64,000 nt of DNA from Erwinia sp. E602. GTDB taxonomy: Bacteria > Pseudomonadota > Gammaproteobacteria > Enterobacterales > Enterobacteriaceae. The stretch lies in assembly GCF_018141005.1 (NCBI RefSeq), contig NZ_CP046582.1, forward strand, positions 3,782,001-3,846,000, given 5' to 3'. The notes beneath the pieces were generated by a model that saw only the letters and a list, made by a program, of their open reading frames with translations, did no database searches and had not been told where the DNA came from. This document shows, in pieces, positions 8,183 through 16,762 of this stretch. How positions within the stretch are numbered: position 1 is the stretch's first letter; each line of letters opens with the position of its first letter. Both the position numbers and the translations under genes were made by a program.

Positions 8183-8413
8183 CTAGTAACGCGCCTCGGC
8201 AAATTTGTGCGGCTGATTGATTGCCCGCCGGGCAATCCAGTAGAGTAAAATCCGTTCGTCATCGTGATCCTGATCGGCCATCGCCAACAGTTTCAGACCC
8301 AGCGTCGCTTTGTTAACCGGTTGCCCGGTCATACTCAGGTCGACCACCGCCTTACCGATGATAGTGCACACTTCTTCGTCACTGGAAACGGGTGAATCTG
8401 ATTCGCTACTCAT
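8183..8413 (-). CDS. YmgB/AriR-type biofilm and acid-resistance connector-like protein
   Basis: A 76-residue soluble protein. The core IIGKAVVDLSMTGQPVNKATLGLKLLAMADQDHDDERILLYWIARRAI follows the pattern of E. coli AriR (YmgB) and YcgZ-type proteins: a helix ending in a short D/GxxVN turn and a long second helix. In E. coli these act as connectors of the Rcs phosphorelay and affect biofilm and acid survival. The ATG at 8413 follows a strong GAGGAGG site; a TTG seven codons upstream lies within that site and is unlikely. The family call rests on pattern memory. Confidence 0.6.
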   Translation of the reverse strand: MSSESDSPVSSDEEVCTIIGKAVVDLSMTGQPVNKATLGLKLLAMADQDHDDERILLYWIARRAINQPHKFAEARY

Positions 8414-8543
8414 TTTCTCCTCCTCTTTGGTCAAAGATTAAGCATAGCAAATCTGTCGCATTTGCCAGCGCATTCTTTTGAACACGATTTTGTCACGGTT
8501 CGCCTATACTCTGTAGCAACTGCATCTGTCAAAGGAGTGAGCC

Positions 8544-8714
8544 ATGTTAATAGGTTTCGTCTTACTGGTGAGCGCATGTGGACATGATGCCTGCGACGCG
8601 TTGCCGGTGTCTGAACATATTTTTCCGACCCGTGCGACCTGCGAAGAGATGATGGCGCGTATTCATAAACGGCGCCCCGACGCCGTCCTGATGTGTGGCG
8701 AGGTCTATCGCTAA
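8544..8714 (+). CDS. DUF1482-like small protein (56 aa)
   Basis: A 56-codon gene with a textbook ribosome site (AAAGGAG, 6 bases before ATG). The product starts MLIGFVLLVSACGHDACDALPVSEHIFPTRATCEEMMARI and has four Cys. The hydrophobic start, CxxxxCD motif, then xTxATCEE with a later MCG, is the layout of YebW-type DUF1482 proteins, which are small, of unknown function and often prophage- or stress-linked. A promoter is likely in the AT-rich stretch 8465-8515. Confidence 0.65.
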   Translation: MLIGFVLLVSACGHDACDALPVSEHIFPTRATCEEMMARIHKRRPDAVLMCGEVYR

Positions 8715-8722
8715 TCCCCGTA

Positions 8723-9472
8723 TTATAACGCCAGCGCGGTCGCGCTGGCGGGATCGAACAGCGACAGGCTCTCGATCTGTTCCAGCATAATCACCTTACG
8801 AAAGTCCAGCGCCGACCTTGGCTGAGAATCCAGCATGATGCCGTGCTCCGCATACCAGCGGCTGTAGTTATGCTCGATGCGCAGATTCAGCGTTTCGCTG
8901 TCGCGATAGCCGCTGAGCATCGGAATCAACACCAGATTGGCGGTGATCTCATTTTCGTAAGAAGCGGTATGGATCATACCGATATAGATACGCTTAGACT
9001 TGAGTGTGATCCACGCGAGATCTCCCTCCTCCATGCACTGAAACAGCAGCCCTTCAACGCCGTTAGCGCGCGACAGCCTCTTGTACAGCTTCTTACGGCC
9101 TTCTCCGTTGAGGCGGGCGCTGCCCGACCAGTTAGAGCGATAGAGGCAAAAAGTCACCGCGAATGCCAGCATAATCACCACCGGTGCCTGAATGCCGAGG
9201 AAGCTCCAGGTCATAAACTCGGCCTGCCACTGGTGATACTCACCGTGAGAAAGTGCCGGAATGGCATTAAAGACCGCGGAACAGGCCAGCAGCAGCAGCC
9301 AGATTAACCCGGTCGCCATCACGCCCTGCAGGACAAAGATACAGCCGTACAGCGCCACCAGAAAATAGACGTCCCAGCCGAACGAGCGTTTGATTTTGAA
9401 GCGGGTAGAGAGGTCACGGCTGGTGTACCAGTAGCCACACACCATCAGTACCATAAAGATTGCGGTACCCAT
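8723..9472 (-). CDS. Hypothetical inner-membrane protein (249 aa)
   Basis: Three to four hydrophobic helices occupy residues 1-20, 30-70 and 92-115; the C-terminal 130 residues are soluble and mixed alpha/beta (KRLSRANGVEGLLFQCMEEGDLAWITLKSKRIYIGMIHTASYENEIT...). A VEGLLFQC..GDLAWITLKSKRIYIG stretch suggests a beta-rich domain facing the cytoplasm. I do not recognise the family. It starts one base after the stop of the 65-residue gene upstream (TAAGATG), so the two are co-transcribed and probably functionally linked. Confidence 0.65.
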   Translation of the reverse strand: MGTAIFMVLMVCGYWYTSRDLSTRFKIKRSFGWDVYFLVALYGCIFVLQGVMATGLIWLLLLACSAVFNAIPALSHGEYHQWQAEFMTWSFLGIQAPVVIMLAFAVTFCLYRSNWSGSARLNGEGRKKLYKRLSRANGVEGLLFQCMEEGDLAWITLKSKRIYIGMIHTASYENEITANLVLIPMLSGYRDSETLNLRIEHNYSRWYAEHGIMLDSQPRSALDFRKVIMLEQIESLSLFDPASATALAL

Positions 9473-9473
9473 C

Positions 9474-9671
9474 TTATGCCCTCTTCAGCGCGTTAATATG
9501 GCGAACAAAATCCTCGCGCACCGCCGGGCTGGCAATATTGACCGTCGCACCGCCGTCTTCGTTGATGATAATGCGCGCCCCCTCCTCAATAGCCTCTTCC
9601 ACCTCGTCCGGGCTCATCACCTGCAGCAGGGACTCCGGGCTGGAAAAAAGTGCACGTAAAAATCGCAACAT
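9474..9671 (-). CDS. Small acidic hypothetical protein (65 aa), partner of the membrane protein
   Basis: A soluble, acidic 65-residue protein (PDEVEEAIEEGARIIINEDGGATVNIASPAVREDFVRHINALKRA) with a single short hydrophobic N-terminus (MLRFLRALFSS). The ATG at 9671 has AAGGAG upstream; a longer frame reaching 9749 lacks one. It is the first gene of a two-gene operon with the 249-residue membrane protein. No family recognised. Confidence 0.6.
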   Translation of the reverse strand: MLRFLRALFSSPESLLQVMSPDEVEEAIEEGARIIINEDGGATVNIASPAVREDFVRHINALKRA

Positions 9672-9825
9672 CGCCTGCTCCTTATGAGAAAAACAGTAAT
9701 TCTGGCAACAGACTGGCGATGTTGCCAGGTTGAGCGGCATCAGTCGCACGCCGCTGGCAGAGAAATCCTGTTTACTTTCCGACGGCGAATGCTAATTTCA
9801 TTATTTCACACTACGGAGAGACATC

Positions 9826-10113
9826 ATGAAGCAGCTGGTGATCGATATTTTAATGAAGTTAGCCAAAATGGACGTGGATACCAAAGAGCTGACGGCCCAG
9901 GTAGAGGCGCAATCACTGCTGATTGCTGCCCTGCTGTTGACCACCGGCAAAGGGGAATCGTCCTCCATTGCAGAGAACATCAACAACGCCATCGTGACCG
10001 CTTCACGAGCGGGTGATGAATTCCTGCAGTCGGACATAGATCTGCTGCTGACCCACGTGAACCGCCTGCTGGCGGTAACCCGTCAGGTCGATCAAACGGC
10101 GGCAACGCAATAA
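9826..10113 (+). CDS. iraP: IraP, anti-adaptor that stabilises sigma-S
   Basis: A 95-residue coiled protein whose start (MKQLVIDILMKLAKMDVDTKELTAQVEAQSLLIAALL) aligns by eye with E. coli IraP ([37 protein letters not shown]). The C-terminal IDLLLTHVNRLL matches the family's final helix. IraP binds RssB and blocks delivery of RpoS to ClpXP; in E. coli its synthesis rises with phosphate starvation through ppGpp. The product is about 9 residues longer than the E. coli protein at the C-terminus. A YheO-like regulator follows 2 bases downstream. Confidence 0.82.
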   Translation: MKQLVIDILMKLAKMDVDTKELTAQVEAQSLLIAALLLTTGKGESSSIAENINNAIVTASRAGDEFLQSDIDLLLTHVNRLLAVTRQVDQTAATQ

Positions 10114-10115
10114 TC

Positions 10116-10829
10116 ATGTGCTCGCTGAATGACGAACTCAGTCGTGAGCGCGAACTCGTGTTCGAGACGCTGCGCGCGGCGCTCTCGGCGCTGGGCAGCG
10201 TGGTGGGGCGTGATACTGAAATTGTGCTGCACGACCTGAGTGCCCCGGAAGCGTCGGTGATGGCGATTGCCAATGGCCACGTGACCGGGCGCGTGGCCGG
10301 CAGTTCGGTGCTGGCGGTACCGGATCAGGATCTCGGGCTCAGCGCGCTGATTAATAGCGTGCCTGACGGCGGCGATACTTCACCGCTGGTGATCCCTGAT
10401 TATGTCACGCACAACAAACAGGGGCAGCCGCTGCGCAGCGCCACGGCACTGTACCGCGACAGCAGCGGCCAGCCGTTTGCGGCGCTGTGCATAAACAGTG
10501 ACCAGAACGCGCTGCTGGCCGCCCGCGAGGCGATCGACCGGCTGCTGAGCGGTCAGCCCTCCCCTGCGGTGCAGGCCGCCCCCGCGCCCGAGAGCGCCGA
10601 TATGGAACAGCTGATGGCGGAGATTATCGCCGATTCACTGGTCGAACTGGAAACTGGCCCGCGTTCGGCCCGTAAGCAGGCCAAACTGGCGGCGGTGCGC
10701 AGAATGCAGGAACGCGGCATGTTTATCGTCAAAGGCGGCATTGAGAAAGCCGCCGCGGCGTTGGGCGTCACCCGCTACACCATTTACAACTACCTGGAAG
10801 AGATCCGCAGCCGGGCGGAGCAGGAGTGA
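10116..10829 (+). CDS. YheO/DauR-like PAS-HTH transcriptional regulator
   Basis: A 237-residue protein. Residues 10-120 form a YheO-like PAS domain (ALGSVVGRDTEIVLHDLSAPEASVMAIANGHVTGR, then GQPLRSATALYRDSSGQPFAALCINSD). After a linker rich in Pro/Ala, a C-terminal winged-helix-type segment reads GMFIVKGGIEKAAAALGVTRYTIYNYLEEI. DauR, a related protein, regulates D-arginine use. The gene lies between iraP and the shikimate-dehydrogenase-like gene on the same strand, so it may control the latter; that is only a neighbourhood argument. Confidence 0.82.
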   Translation: MCSLNDELSRERELVFETLRAALSALGSVVGRDTEIVLHDLSAPEASVMAIANGHVTGRVAGSSVLAVPDQDLGLSALINSVPDGGDTSPLVIPDYVTHNKQGQPLRSATALYRDSSGQPFAALCINSDQNALLAAREAIDRLLSGQPSPAVQAAPAPESADMEQLMAEIIADSLVELETGPRSARKQAKLAAVRRMQERGMFIVKGGIEKAAAALGVTRYTIYNYLEEIRSRAEQE

Positions 10830-11004
10830 TCTCCCTGCCAAATCGCGCAGCGACAGCCGTAGCAGATAATGGTGGTTAAGCCGGCCACGATGATAAAAAG
10901 CGGAACTCTTACAGGCAAATTCAGCCGTTTTTAATTCCCCTAAGGTACTCCATTATCTGCTTTTCAGCTCTTTCGCGTCGCACCCGTCATTTTAAGGACA
11001 ATAT

Positions 11005-11823
11005 ATGACTCAACATCTCAATAAAGACACCGTACTTTGCATGTCACTGGCGGCCAGACCGGGTAATTTCGGCACCCGTTTCCATAACTATCTGTATAAC
11101 GCGCTGGATCTCAACTACCTGTATAAAGCCTTTACCACCACCGATCTGGCGGCGGCCATTGGCGGCGTGCGGGCGTTGGGGGTACGCGGTTGCGCCATCT
11201 CAATGCCGTTTAAAGAGGCGGTAATCCCGATGATTGACGAGCTGGACAGTTCGGCCAAAGCCATTGACTCAGTCAACACCATAGTGAATACCGACGGCCG
11301 CCTGAAAGCGTACAATACCGACTATATCGCCATCGCCAGCCTGCTGGCGCAGTATCAGGTGTCGAATCAGCTTAGCTTTGCGCTGAACGGCAACGGTGGT
11401 ATGGCCAAAGCGGTCGCCTGTGCGTTAAAAGATGCCGGTTTCCATCACGGCCATATTATTGCACGTAATGAGGCTCGCGGACGCGAGCTGGCGGATCTCT
11501 ACGGTTTCAACTGGCAGGCAGAGATGGGCGATCTTAAGCCCGACCTGCTTATTAACGCGACGCCGATTGGCATGAGCGGCGGAAAGGAAGCAGAACAGCT
11601 GTCATTCAGCCCGGCGACCATCGCCAACGCCAGCGTCGTTTTCGAAGTGGTGGCCCTGCCTGAACTGACGCCGCTGGTGCGTGAGGCGCGCGCGCAGAAT
11701 AAAACCACCATTACCGGCAGCGAAGTGTTTGCCATTCAGGCGGTGGAACAGTTCGCCCTCTATACCGGCGTGCGCCCGGACGACGCGCTGTTCCGGGAAG
11801 CGGCGGCCTGGGCGCGTCAGTAA
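11005..11823 (+). CDS. Shikimate dehydrogenase-like protein (SdhL/HI0607 type)
   Basis: A 272-residue protein with the two-domain AroE fold. The catalytic domain has GNFGTRFHNYLYNALDLNYLYKAF and SMPFKEAVIPMIDELDS (the conserved Lys of AroE), plus NTIVNTDGRLKAYNTDY. The NADP domain carries a GNGGMAKA turn. The start MTQHLNKDTVLCMSLAARPGNFGTRFHN is diagnostic of the HI0607/SdhL branch, which has weak shikimate activity and an undefined natural substrate. It is not the housekeeping AroE. A YheO-like regulator gene precedes it. Confidence 0.85.
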   Translation: MTQHLNKDTVLCMSLAARPGNFGTRFHNYLYNALDLNYLYKAFTTTDLAAAIGGVRALGVRGCAISMPFKEAVIPMIDELDSSAKAIDSVNTIVNTDGRLKAYNTDYIAIASLLAQYQVSNQLSFALNGNGGMAKAVACALKDAGFHHGHIIARNEARGRELADLYGFNWQAEMGDLKPDLLINATPIGMSGGKEAEQLSFSPATIANASVVFEVVALPELTPLVREARAQNKTTITGSEVFAIQAVEQFALYTGVRPDDALFREAAAWARQ

Positions 11824-11919
11824 GCGAAGCCTGTTTATTCGCGACGGGCTGGTTTGCCAGCGGCCCGCTCACCGGGCAGGCTGAAGCGGTGAATGGTTTA
11901 CCCTCTCCTGTCGCGCAAA

Positions 11920-12294
11920 TCAGAACAGCAGCGATACCAGCCAGAAACCGGCAAAGGTCATCAGCAGTGAGCCGATCACATGGGTGAGCACTGAGACCAT
12001 CGCCCAGAGATAGTTACCGGCCTGCATCAGCGTCACCACTTCCAGAGAAAAGGTGGAGAAAGTGGTCATCCCGCCGCACAGGCCGGTGGTAATCAGCAGT
12101 TTCCAGGCCGGATCGAGCTGCGGGTGGCGCATAAACCACGCCATCGCGGCACCGATAATCAAGCCACCAACCAGATTAACCAGCAGCGTGCCCGGCGGCA
12201 GAGAGGGAAAAAGCGAATTCAGGCGCACGGCGAGCAGCCAGCGGATCACACAGCCGGCGCAGCCGCCGATCATTACAGCCAGTAACGGTTTCAA
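11920..12294 (-). CDS. crcB: Fluoride efflux channel CrcB/Fluc
   Basis: A 124-residue protein with four membrane helices. The motifs GGCAGCVIRWLL, GTLLVNLVGGLIIG and TTGLCGGMTTFSTFSLE are the fluoride-channel signatures, including the FSTFS phenylalanine ladder segment. CrcB dimers let fluoride leave the cell. The start codon is TTG at 12294, supported by GAGG 8 bases upstream and by alignment of MKPLLAVMIGG with MLQLLLAVFIGG of E. coli. The 170-bp leader was inspected for the fluoride riboswitch and not convincingly matched. Confidence 0.92.
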   Translation of the reverse strand: MKPLLAVMIGGCAGCVIRWLLAVRLNSLFPSLPPGTLLVNLVGGLIIGAAMAWFMRHPQLDPAWKLLITTGLCGGMTTFSTFSLEVVTLMQAGNYLWAMVSVLTHVIGSLLMTFAGFWLVSLLF

Positions 12295-12438
12295 TATAGC
12301 ATCCTCAGTCAGCAGCGAGGACGGTGCCGCCAGGCGGAATACAGACGGCCCGATACACCGACCTCCTGATAAAAGTCAGGGTTATCAGGCGTCATCAACC
12401 CCTAACGTTGCCGCCAGAGCAATTCGACGCGTGCGCGG

Positions 12439-12463
12439 GAAAAAAAGCGCCCGGGCGGGCGCT
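12439..12463 (-). terminator. Terminator of the proBA operon
   Basis: On the minus strand AGCGCCC pairs with GGGCGCT and is followed by seven T residues, 11 bases after the proA stop. A strong intrinsic terminator. Confidence 0.85.
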
Positions 12464-12473
12464 GTTAAGGCGG

Positions 12474-13727
12474 TCAGGCGCGCAGCGTGTCGTCGCCGAA
12501 AGCCACCCACTTATAGGTAGTCAGCGCTTCCAGCCCCATCGGGCCACGGGCGTGCAGCTTCTGGGTGCTGACCGCCACTTCCGCACCGAGGCCGAACTGG
12601 CCACCGTCGGTAAAGCGGGTGCTGGCGTTGACGTAGACCGCTGAAGAGTCAACTTCGTTGACGAAACGGTCGGCGTGGTTCAGGGTGCGGGTCAGGATCG
12701 CATCGGAGTGCTGGGTGCCGTATTCGCGAATATGCGCAATCCCTTCATCCAGTCCATCCACCAGCTTCACGTTGAGATCCAGCGCCAGCCACTCGTCGCG
12801 GTACTGAGCGTCGGTCACCGCGCTCACGGCCGCCGGGCCATTCTGCAGCAGCGGCAGCGAACGCGGATCGGCGTGCAGGGTAATCCCCTCGGCCGCCATC
12901 CGCGCGCTCAGCGCAGGCAGGAAGCTGTCAGCGATCGCCGCATCAATCAGCAGCGTCTCTACCGAGTTGCAGGCGCTCGGGCGCTGCTTCTTGGCGTTAA
13001 CGATCACGTTCAGCGCCGGCTCCAGCTCGATGCTGCGATCGACATAAATATGGCACACGCCGATACCGCCGGTGATCACCGGGATGGTCGAGTTTTCTCG
13101 ACACAGCTTGTGCAGCCCGGCACCGCCGCGTGGGATCAGCATATCAACGTAGCGATCCAGCTTTAGCAGCTGATTAACCAGCTCGCGATCCGGGCTTTCG
13201 ATCGCCTGCACCGCGCCAGCCGGCAGCCCATGCTGCTGCAGCGCGCGTTGAATCACGCGCACGGTCGCCGCATTGGTCCGGTAGGTCTCTTTGCCGCCGC
13301 GCAGGATCACCGCGTTGCCGGTTTTCAGGCACAGGCTGGCAACGTCGACGGTCACGTTTGGCCGCGCTTCATAAATGACCCCCACCACGCCGAGGGGCAC
13401 GCGGCGGCGCTCGATGCGCAGGCCGCTATCCAGCCGGCCACCGTCGATCACCACGCCGACCGGATCGGCCAGATTGCATACCTGGCGTACGTCATCCGCG
13501 ATGCCCTTCAGGCGCTGCGGGTTAAGCATCAGCCGATCCAGCAGCGCGGCGCTCATGCCGTTCTGGCGGGCATCCGCCAGATCCTGCTCGTTGGCGGCCA
13601 GAATCTCCGCGCTCAGCAACTCCAGGCTGTCCGCGATGGTCAGCAGCACGCGGTTTTTTTGTTCGGTGCTGAGTACCGAAAGCTGATATGACGCGGCCTT
13701 GGCCGCTTTACCCATTTGTTCAAGCAT
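12474..13727 (-). CDS. proA: Gamma-glutamyl phosphate reductase ProA
   Basis: A 417-residue enzyme of the aldehyde dehydrogenase superfamily, the same length as in E. coli. It reduces glutamyl-5-phosphate to the semialdehyde with NADPH, the second step of proline synthesis. Visible motifs: [16 protein letters not shown] (nucleotide binding), RGGKE, and [17 protein letters not shown] around residue 250, where the catalytic Cys lies (SACNS). The gene follows proB with an 9-base gap in the same operon and ends at a strong terminator. Confidence 0.97.
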   Translation of the reverse strand: MLEQMGKAAKAASYQLSVLSTEQKNRVLLTIADSLELLSAEILAANEQDLADARQNGMSAALLDRLMLNPQRLKGIADDVRQVCNLADPVGVVIDGGRLDSGLRIERRRVPLGVVGVIYEARPNVTVDVASLCLKTGNAVILRGGKETYRTNAATVRVIQRALQQHGLPAGAVQAIESPDRELVNQLLKLDRYVDMLIPRGGAGLHKLCRENSTIPVITGGIGVCHIYVDRSIELEPALNVIVNAKKQRPSACNSVETLLIDAAIADSFLPALSARMAAEGITLHADPRSLPLLQNGPAAVSAVTDAQYRDEWLALDLNVKLVDGLDEGIAHIREYGTQHSDAILTRTLNHADRFVNEVDSSAVYVNASTRFTDGGQFGLGAEVAVSTQKLHARGPMGLEALTTYKWVAFGDDTLRA

Positions 13728-13736
13728 ATCTGTTCC

Positions 13737-14840
13737 TTAAGCCACAATCATATCGTCGCGGTGGATGGCCACCGGACCATATTCATAACCGAGAATATCG
13801 CTAATCTGCTGCGAGTGGTGTCCGGCAATCATGCGCATGGCATCGCTGTTGTAACGCGATACGCCGTGGGCGACGTCCCGCCCCTGCAGGTTGCGGATGC
13901 GGATCACTTCCCCGCGGGAGAAGTTGCCGCTGACCGAACGGATGCCCTTCGGCAGCAGTGAGCTGCCGCGCTCCAGGATCGCCACCAGCGCGCCGTCGTC
14001 GACCACCAGTTCACCGGCCGGCGGTGCGCCGAAGATCCAGCGTTTGCGGTTTTCCAGCGGGGTCTGGAAGGCGTGGAAGCGGGTGCCCACCGGATTAGCC
14101 GCAATCACGTCGCCAATCACGCCAGGGCGGCTGCCCGCCGCGATGATGGTGTCAATGCCGGCGCGGCAGGCCACGTCGGCCGCCTGCAGCTTGGTGGTCA
14201 TGCCGCCGGTGCCCAGCCCGGAAACGCTGTCGCCGGCCAGCGCACGCAGCGCATCGTCAATCGCGTGCACGTCGCCGATCAGTTCGGCCTGCGGGTTATT
14301 ACGGGGATCGGCGGTAAACAGCCCCTGCTGATCGGTCAGCAGCAGCAGTTTGTCCGCACCGGCGAGGATCGCGGCCAGCGCCGACAGGTTGTCGTTATCG
14401 CCGACCTTGATCTCGGCGGTGGCCACCGCGTCGTTTTCGTTAATCACCGGCACAATATGGTTATCGAGCAGCGCGCGCAGGGTATCGCGGGCGTTAAGAA
14501 AACGCTCACGGTCTTCCAGGTCTGCGCGGGTCAGCAGCATCTGACCGATATGGATGCCGTAAATCGAGAACAGTTGTTCCCACAGCTGGATCAGACGGCT
14601 CTGCCCCACCGCAGCCAGCAGCTGCTTTGAGGCGATGGTAGGGGGCAGCTCGGGGTAGCCAAGATGTTCGCGCCCGGCGGCCATTGCCCCTGACGTCACA
14701 ATCACAATCCGGTGGCCTGCCGCATGTTGCTGGGCGCACTGACGCACCAGTTCAACGATATGGGCCCGATTCAGCCGACGGGATCCGCCGGTCAGTACGC
14801 TGGTCCCCAGTTTTACCACCAGGGTCTGGCTGCTGCTCAT
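13737..14840 (-). CDS. proB: Glutamate 5-kinase ProB
   Basis: A 367-residue kinase, exactly the E. coli length, starting [25 protein letters not shown]. The amino-acid kinase domain covers residues 1-255 ([53 protein letters not shown]), and a C-terminal PUA domain follows ([33 protein letters not shown]). It catalyses the first, proline-inhibited step. The start is set by AGGAAAT before ATG at 14840; the frame runs further upstream without a ribosome site. The gene is divergent from phoE. Confidence 0.97.
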   Translation of the reverse strand: MSSSQTLVVKLGTSVLTGGSRRLNRAHIVELVRQCAQQHAAGHRIVIVTSGAMAAGREHLGYPELPPTIASKQLLAAVGQSRLIQLWEQLFSIYGIHIGQMLLTRADLEDRERFLNARDTLRALLDNHIVPVINENDAVATAEIKVGDNDNLSALAAILAGADKLLLLTDQQGLFTADPRNNPQAELIGDVHAIDDALRALAGDSVSGLGTGGMTTKLQAADVACRAGIDTIIAAGSRPGVIGDVIAANPVGTRFHAFQTPLENRKRWIFGAPPAGELVVDDGALVAILERGSSLLPKGIRSVSGNFSRGEVIRIRNLQGRDVAHGVSRYNSDAMRMIAGHHSQQISDILGYEYGPVAIHRDDMIVA

Positions 14841-14989
14841 TAATTTCCTGCCATATTGTAAAAAAAGAGTGCGAAGCAACGTTTTAACAGGTGTCGCGCC
14901 GGAAACCAACAGCAAGCCTGGGAAAACGACGAAAAAGCCCTGACCACTTGCTAGTCGAAAAGTTCGTTAATAACAAGAAATGTATAGAA

Positions 14990-15007
14990 GTGTAATAAAA
15001 GTTTAAT
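14990..15007 (+). promoter_or_regulatory. Degenerate Pho box upstream of phoE (candidate)
   Basis: The 18 bases from 14990 match the PhoB consensus (CTGTCATAAAACTGTCAT) at 13 positions by eye, keeping the TGT..TAAAA core and 11-bp repeat spacing (TGTAA then GTTTA). It lies 80 bases before the phoE start, where E. coli phoE also has its Pho box. The C residues of both repeats are replaced by A, so binding may be weak. Confidence 0.45.
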
Positions 15008-15086
15008 ACGAAAAGGGTAAAACGTTCCTGCCTTGAGCAGCCCCGTGGGCCGCTTACACACTTACTCTTTCGGGATTGATAGCAAA

Positions 15087-16199
15087 ATGAAGAAAAGCGC
15101 ACTGGCAATCTTAACCGCCGCACTGGCCCTCTCCACCGCAGCTCAGGCCGCAGAAGTCTATAACAAAGACGGCAACAAGCTGGACCTGTACGGCAAGGTC
15201 AAAGGCCTGCACTATTTCAGCGACAGCGACAGCAACAACGGCGATAAATCCTACGTTCGTCTGGGCTTCAAAGGCCAGACCCAGATTAATGACCTGATGA
15301 CCGGCTACGGTCAGTGGGAATACCACTTCAACGCCAACAACTCCGAAAGCTCTGATGCGCAGAACGGCAACAAAACCCGTCTGGGCTTCGCCGGTCTGAA
15401 ATTCGGCCAGTACGGCTCGGTCGACTACGGCCGCAACTACGGCGTGCTGTACGACGTGGAAGCCTGGACCGATATGTTCCCAGAGTTCGGCGGTGACGGC
15501 ACGGCGCGTACCGACAACTTCATGACCGCGCGTACCACCGGCGTGGCCACCTACCGTAACACCAACTTCTTCGGCCTGGTGGATGGCCTGAAGTTCGCCC
15601 TGCAGTATCAGGGTAAAAACGACGCGGGCGGCGCTAACGACCGTACCAGCGTTGCGCGTCAGAACGGTGACGGCTACGGTATGTCTGCGGTTTACGCACT
15701 GGGCGACAGCGGCGTGAGCGTCAGCGGTGCTTACACCTCATCCGACCGTACCAACAACCAGCAGGCGCAGGCTTACGGCCACGGCGATAAAGCTGATTCC
15801 TGGGGTACCGGTCTGAAGTTTGACAACAACGGCCTGTACCTGGCGGCAATCTACACCGAAACCCGCAACATGACGCCAATCAGCGGCACCAACACCGTAA
15901 CCGGTGGTAGCATCAGCGGCATGGCGAACAAAACTCAGAACATTGAATTGCTGGCACAGTACCAGTTCGACTTCGGTCTGCGTCCGTCACTGGGCTTCAT
16001 CCAGACCAAAGGTAAGGATATGGAGAACGGTCTCGGCAACGAAGATTTAGTGAAATACATTGATGTGGGCGCAACCTATTACTTCAACAAGAATATGAAC
16101 GCCTATGTGGATTACAAAATTAACCAGCTGGATGACGACAATAAACTGTCTCTGAATACCGACGACGTGGTTGCCGTAGGCCTGGTTTATCAGTTCTAA
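15087..16199 (+). CDS. phoE: Outer-membrane porin PhoE
   Basis: A 370-residue general porin with a 21-residue signal peptide ([21 protein letters not shown]) and the mature start [25 protein letters not shown]. The 16-stranded trimeric barrel pattern is clear, ending in the aromatic GLVYQF needed for Bam-dependent assembly. The PEFGG motif of the constriction loop 3 is present. The symbol rests mostly on position (divergent from proBA, next to crl, as in E. coli); OmpC and OmpN paralogs look alike. The ATG at 15087 was chosen by the signal peptide. Confidence 0.8.
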   Translation: MKKSALAILTAALALSTAAQAAEVYNKDGNKLDLYGKVKGLHYFSDSDSNNGDKSYVRLGFKGQTQINDLMTGYGQWEYHFNANNSESSDAQNGNKTRLGFAGLKFGQYGSVDYGRNYGVLYDVEAWTDMFPEFGGDGTARTDNFMTARTTGVATYRNTNFFGLVDGLKFALQYQGKNDAGGANDRTSVARQNGDGYGMSAVYALGDSGVSVSGAYTSSDRTNNQQAQAYGHGDKADSWGTGLKFDNNGLYLAAIYTETRNMTPISGTNTVTGGSISGMANKTQNIELLAQYQFDFGLRPSLGFIQTKGKDMENGLGNEDLVKYIDVGATYYFNKNMNAYVDYKINQLDDDNKLSLNTDDVVAVGLVYQF

Positions 16200-16244
16200 G
16201 CGGTCAGTGTCGACCCTGTAACACCCCTCATAATGTGTCTGAAC

Positions 16245-16277
16245 AAAGGCCGGTGCTCTCCTCACCGGCCTTTTCTT
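16245..16277 (+). terminator. Terminator between phoE and crl
   Basis: AAAGGCCGGTG pairs with CACCGGCCTTTT around a 6-base loop and is followed by a T-rich run. It serves phoE, and because the stem is flanked by A's on the left it may also stop crl transcripts coming the other way. Confidence 0.85.
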
Positions 16278-16303
16278 TATTCTTTTACCGCCATGCGTTG
16301 CAC

Positions 16304-16705
16304 TTACGCGCTCAGTTTAACCGGTTGATCGGCAAACCCGGCGGCAGGTACCAGCCCCAGCTCCAGCTCGGCCAGCTGCGCCTTCAGGCGCTCATGAAAC
16401 TTGCGTAACGTCTCTTCGAGGCGGGCATTATTGTCCTTACCTTTGATCGCCGTTGGCTTCCAGTTACCCTCTTTATCAAACAGACCAAAATGGTACTCAT
16501 AGGTGAAGTGGTCGCTCTGTGCTTCCAGCTCCATCCACCAGCCCCAGAACTCGCGGCTCTCCGGTGCCGGTTTGACGTTGACGCAGACGGCCAGACAGTC
16601 AAAGAAGAAGCGATCGCCTTCACATTTGCCTTCACGGATGTAAGGACCTAATGAGCCAAAGCGCTTCATTAAGCGGCTCTTAGGATGTCCACTCGGTAAC
16701 GTCAT
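16304..16705 (-). CDS. crl: Sigma factor-binding protein Crl
   Basis: A 133-residue protein with the full Crl pattern: [56 protein letters not shown] and [18 protein letters not shown]. Crl helps sigma-S bind core RNA polymerase and so promotes stationary-phase genes. Together with iraP in the same window, both sigma-S helpers are encoded within 7 kb. Start at 16705 with GGAG upstream. It converges with phoE across a terminator. Confidence 0.95.
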   Translation of the reverse strand: MTLPSGHPKSRLMKRFGSLGPYIREGKCEGDRFFFDCLAVCVNVKPAPESREFWGWWMELEAQSDHFTYEYHFGLFDKEGNWKPTAIKGKDNNARLEETLRKFHERLKAQLAELELGLVPAAGFADQPVKLSA

Positions 16706-16762
16706 CGTTTTACACTCCTTGGTTGAGCCTATAGTTGTAGCAAAGTCAGCAATTTTAGCAAA

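Noticed and set aside
12295..12470. Possible fluoride riboswitch in the crcB leader (GATGACGCC appears on the minus strand).
   Set aside because: That string matches the 3' half of the fluoride motif, but I could not find the 5' half (GGCGATG...CGCC) at the right distance, and a CCTGATAA/TTATCAGG hairpin overlaps the area. A covariance search would settle it.
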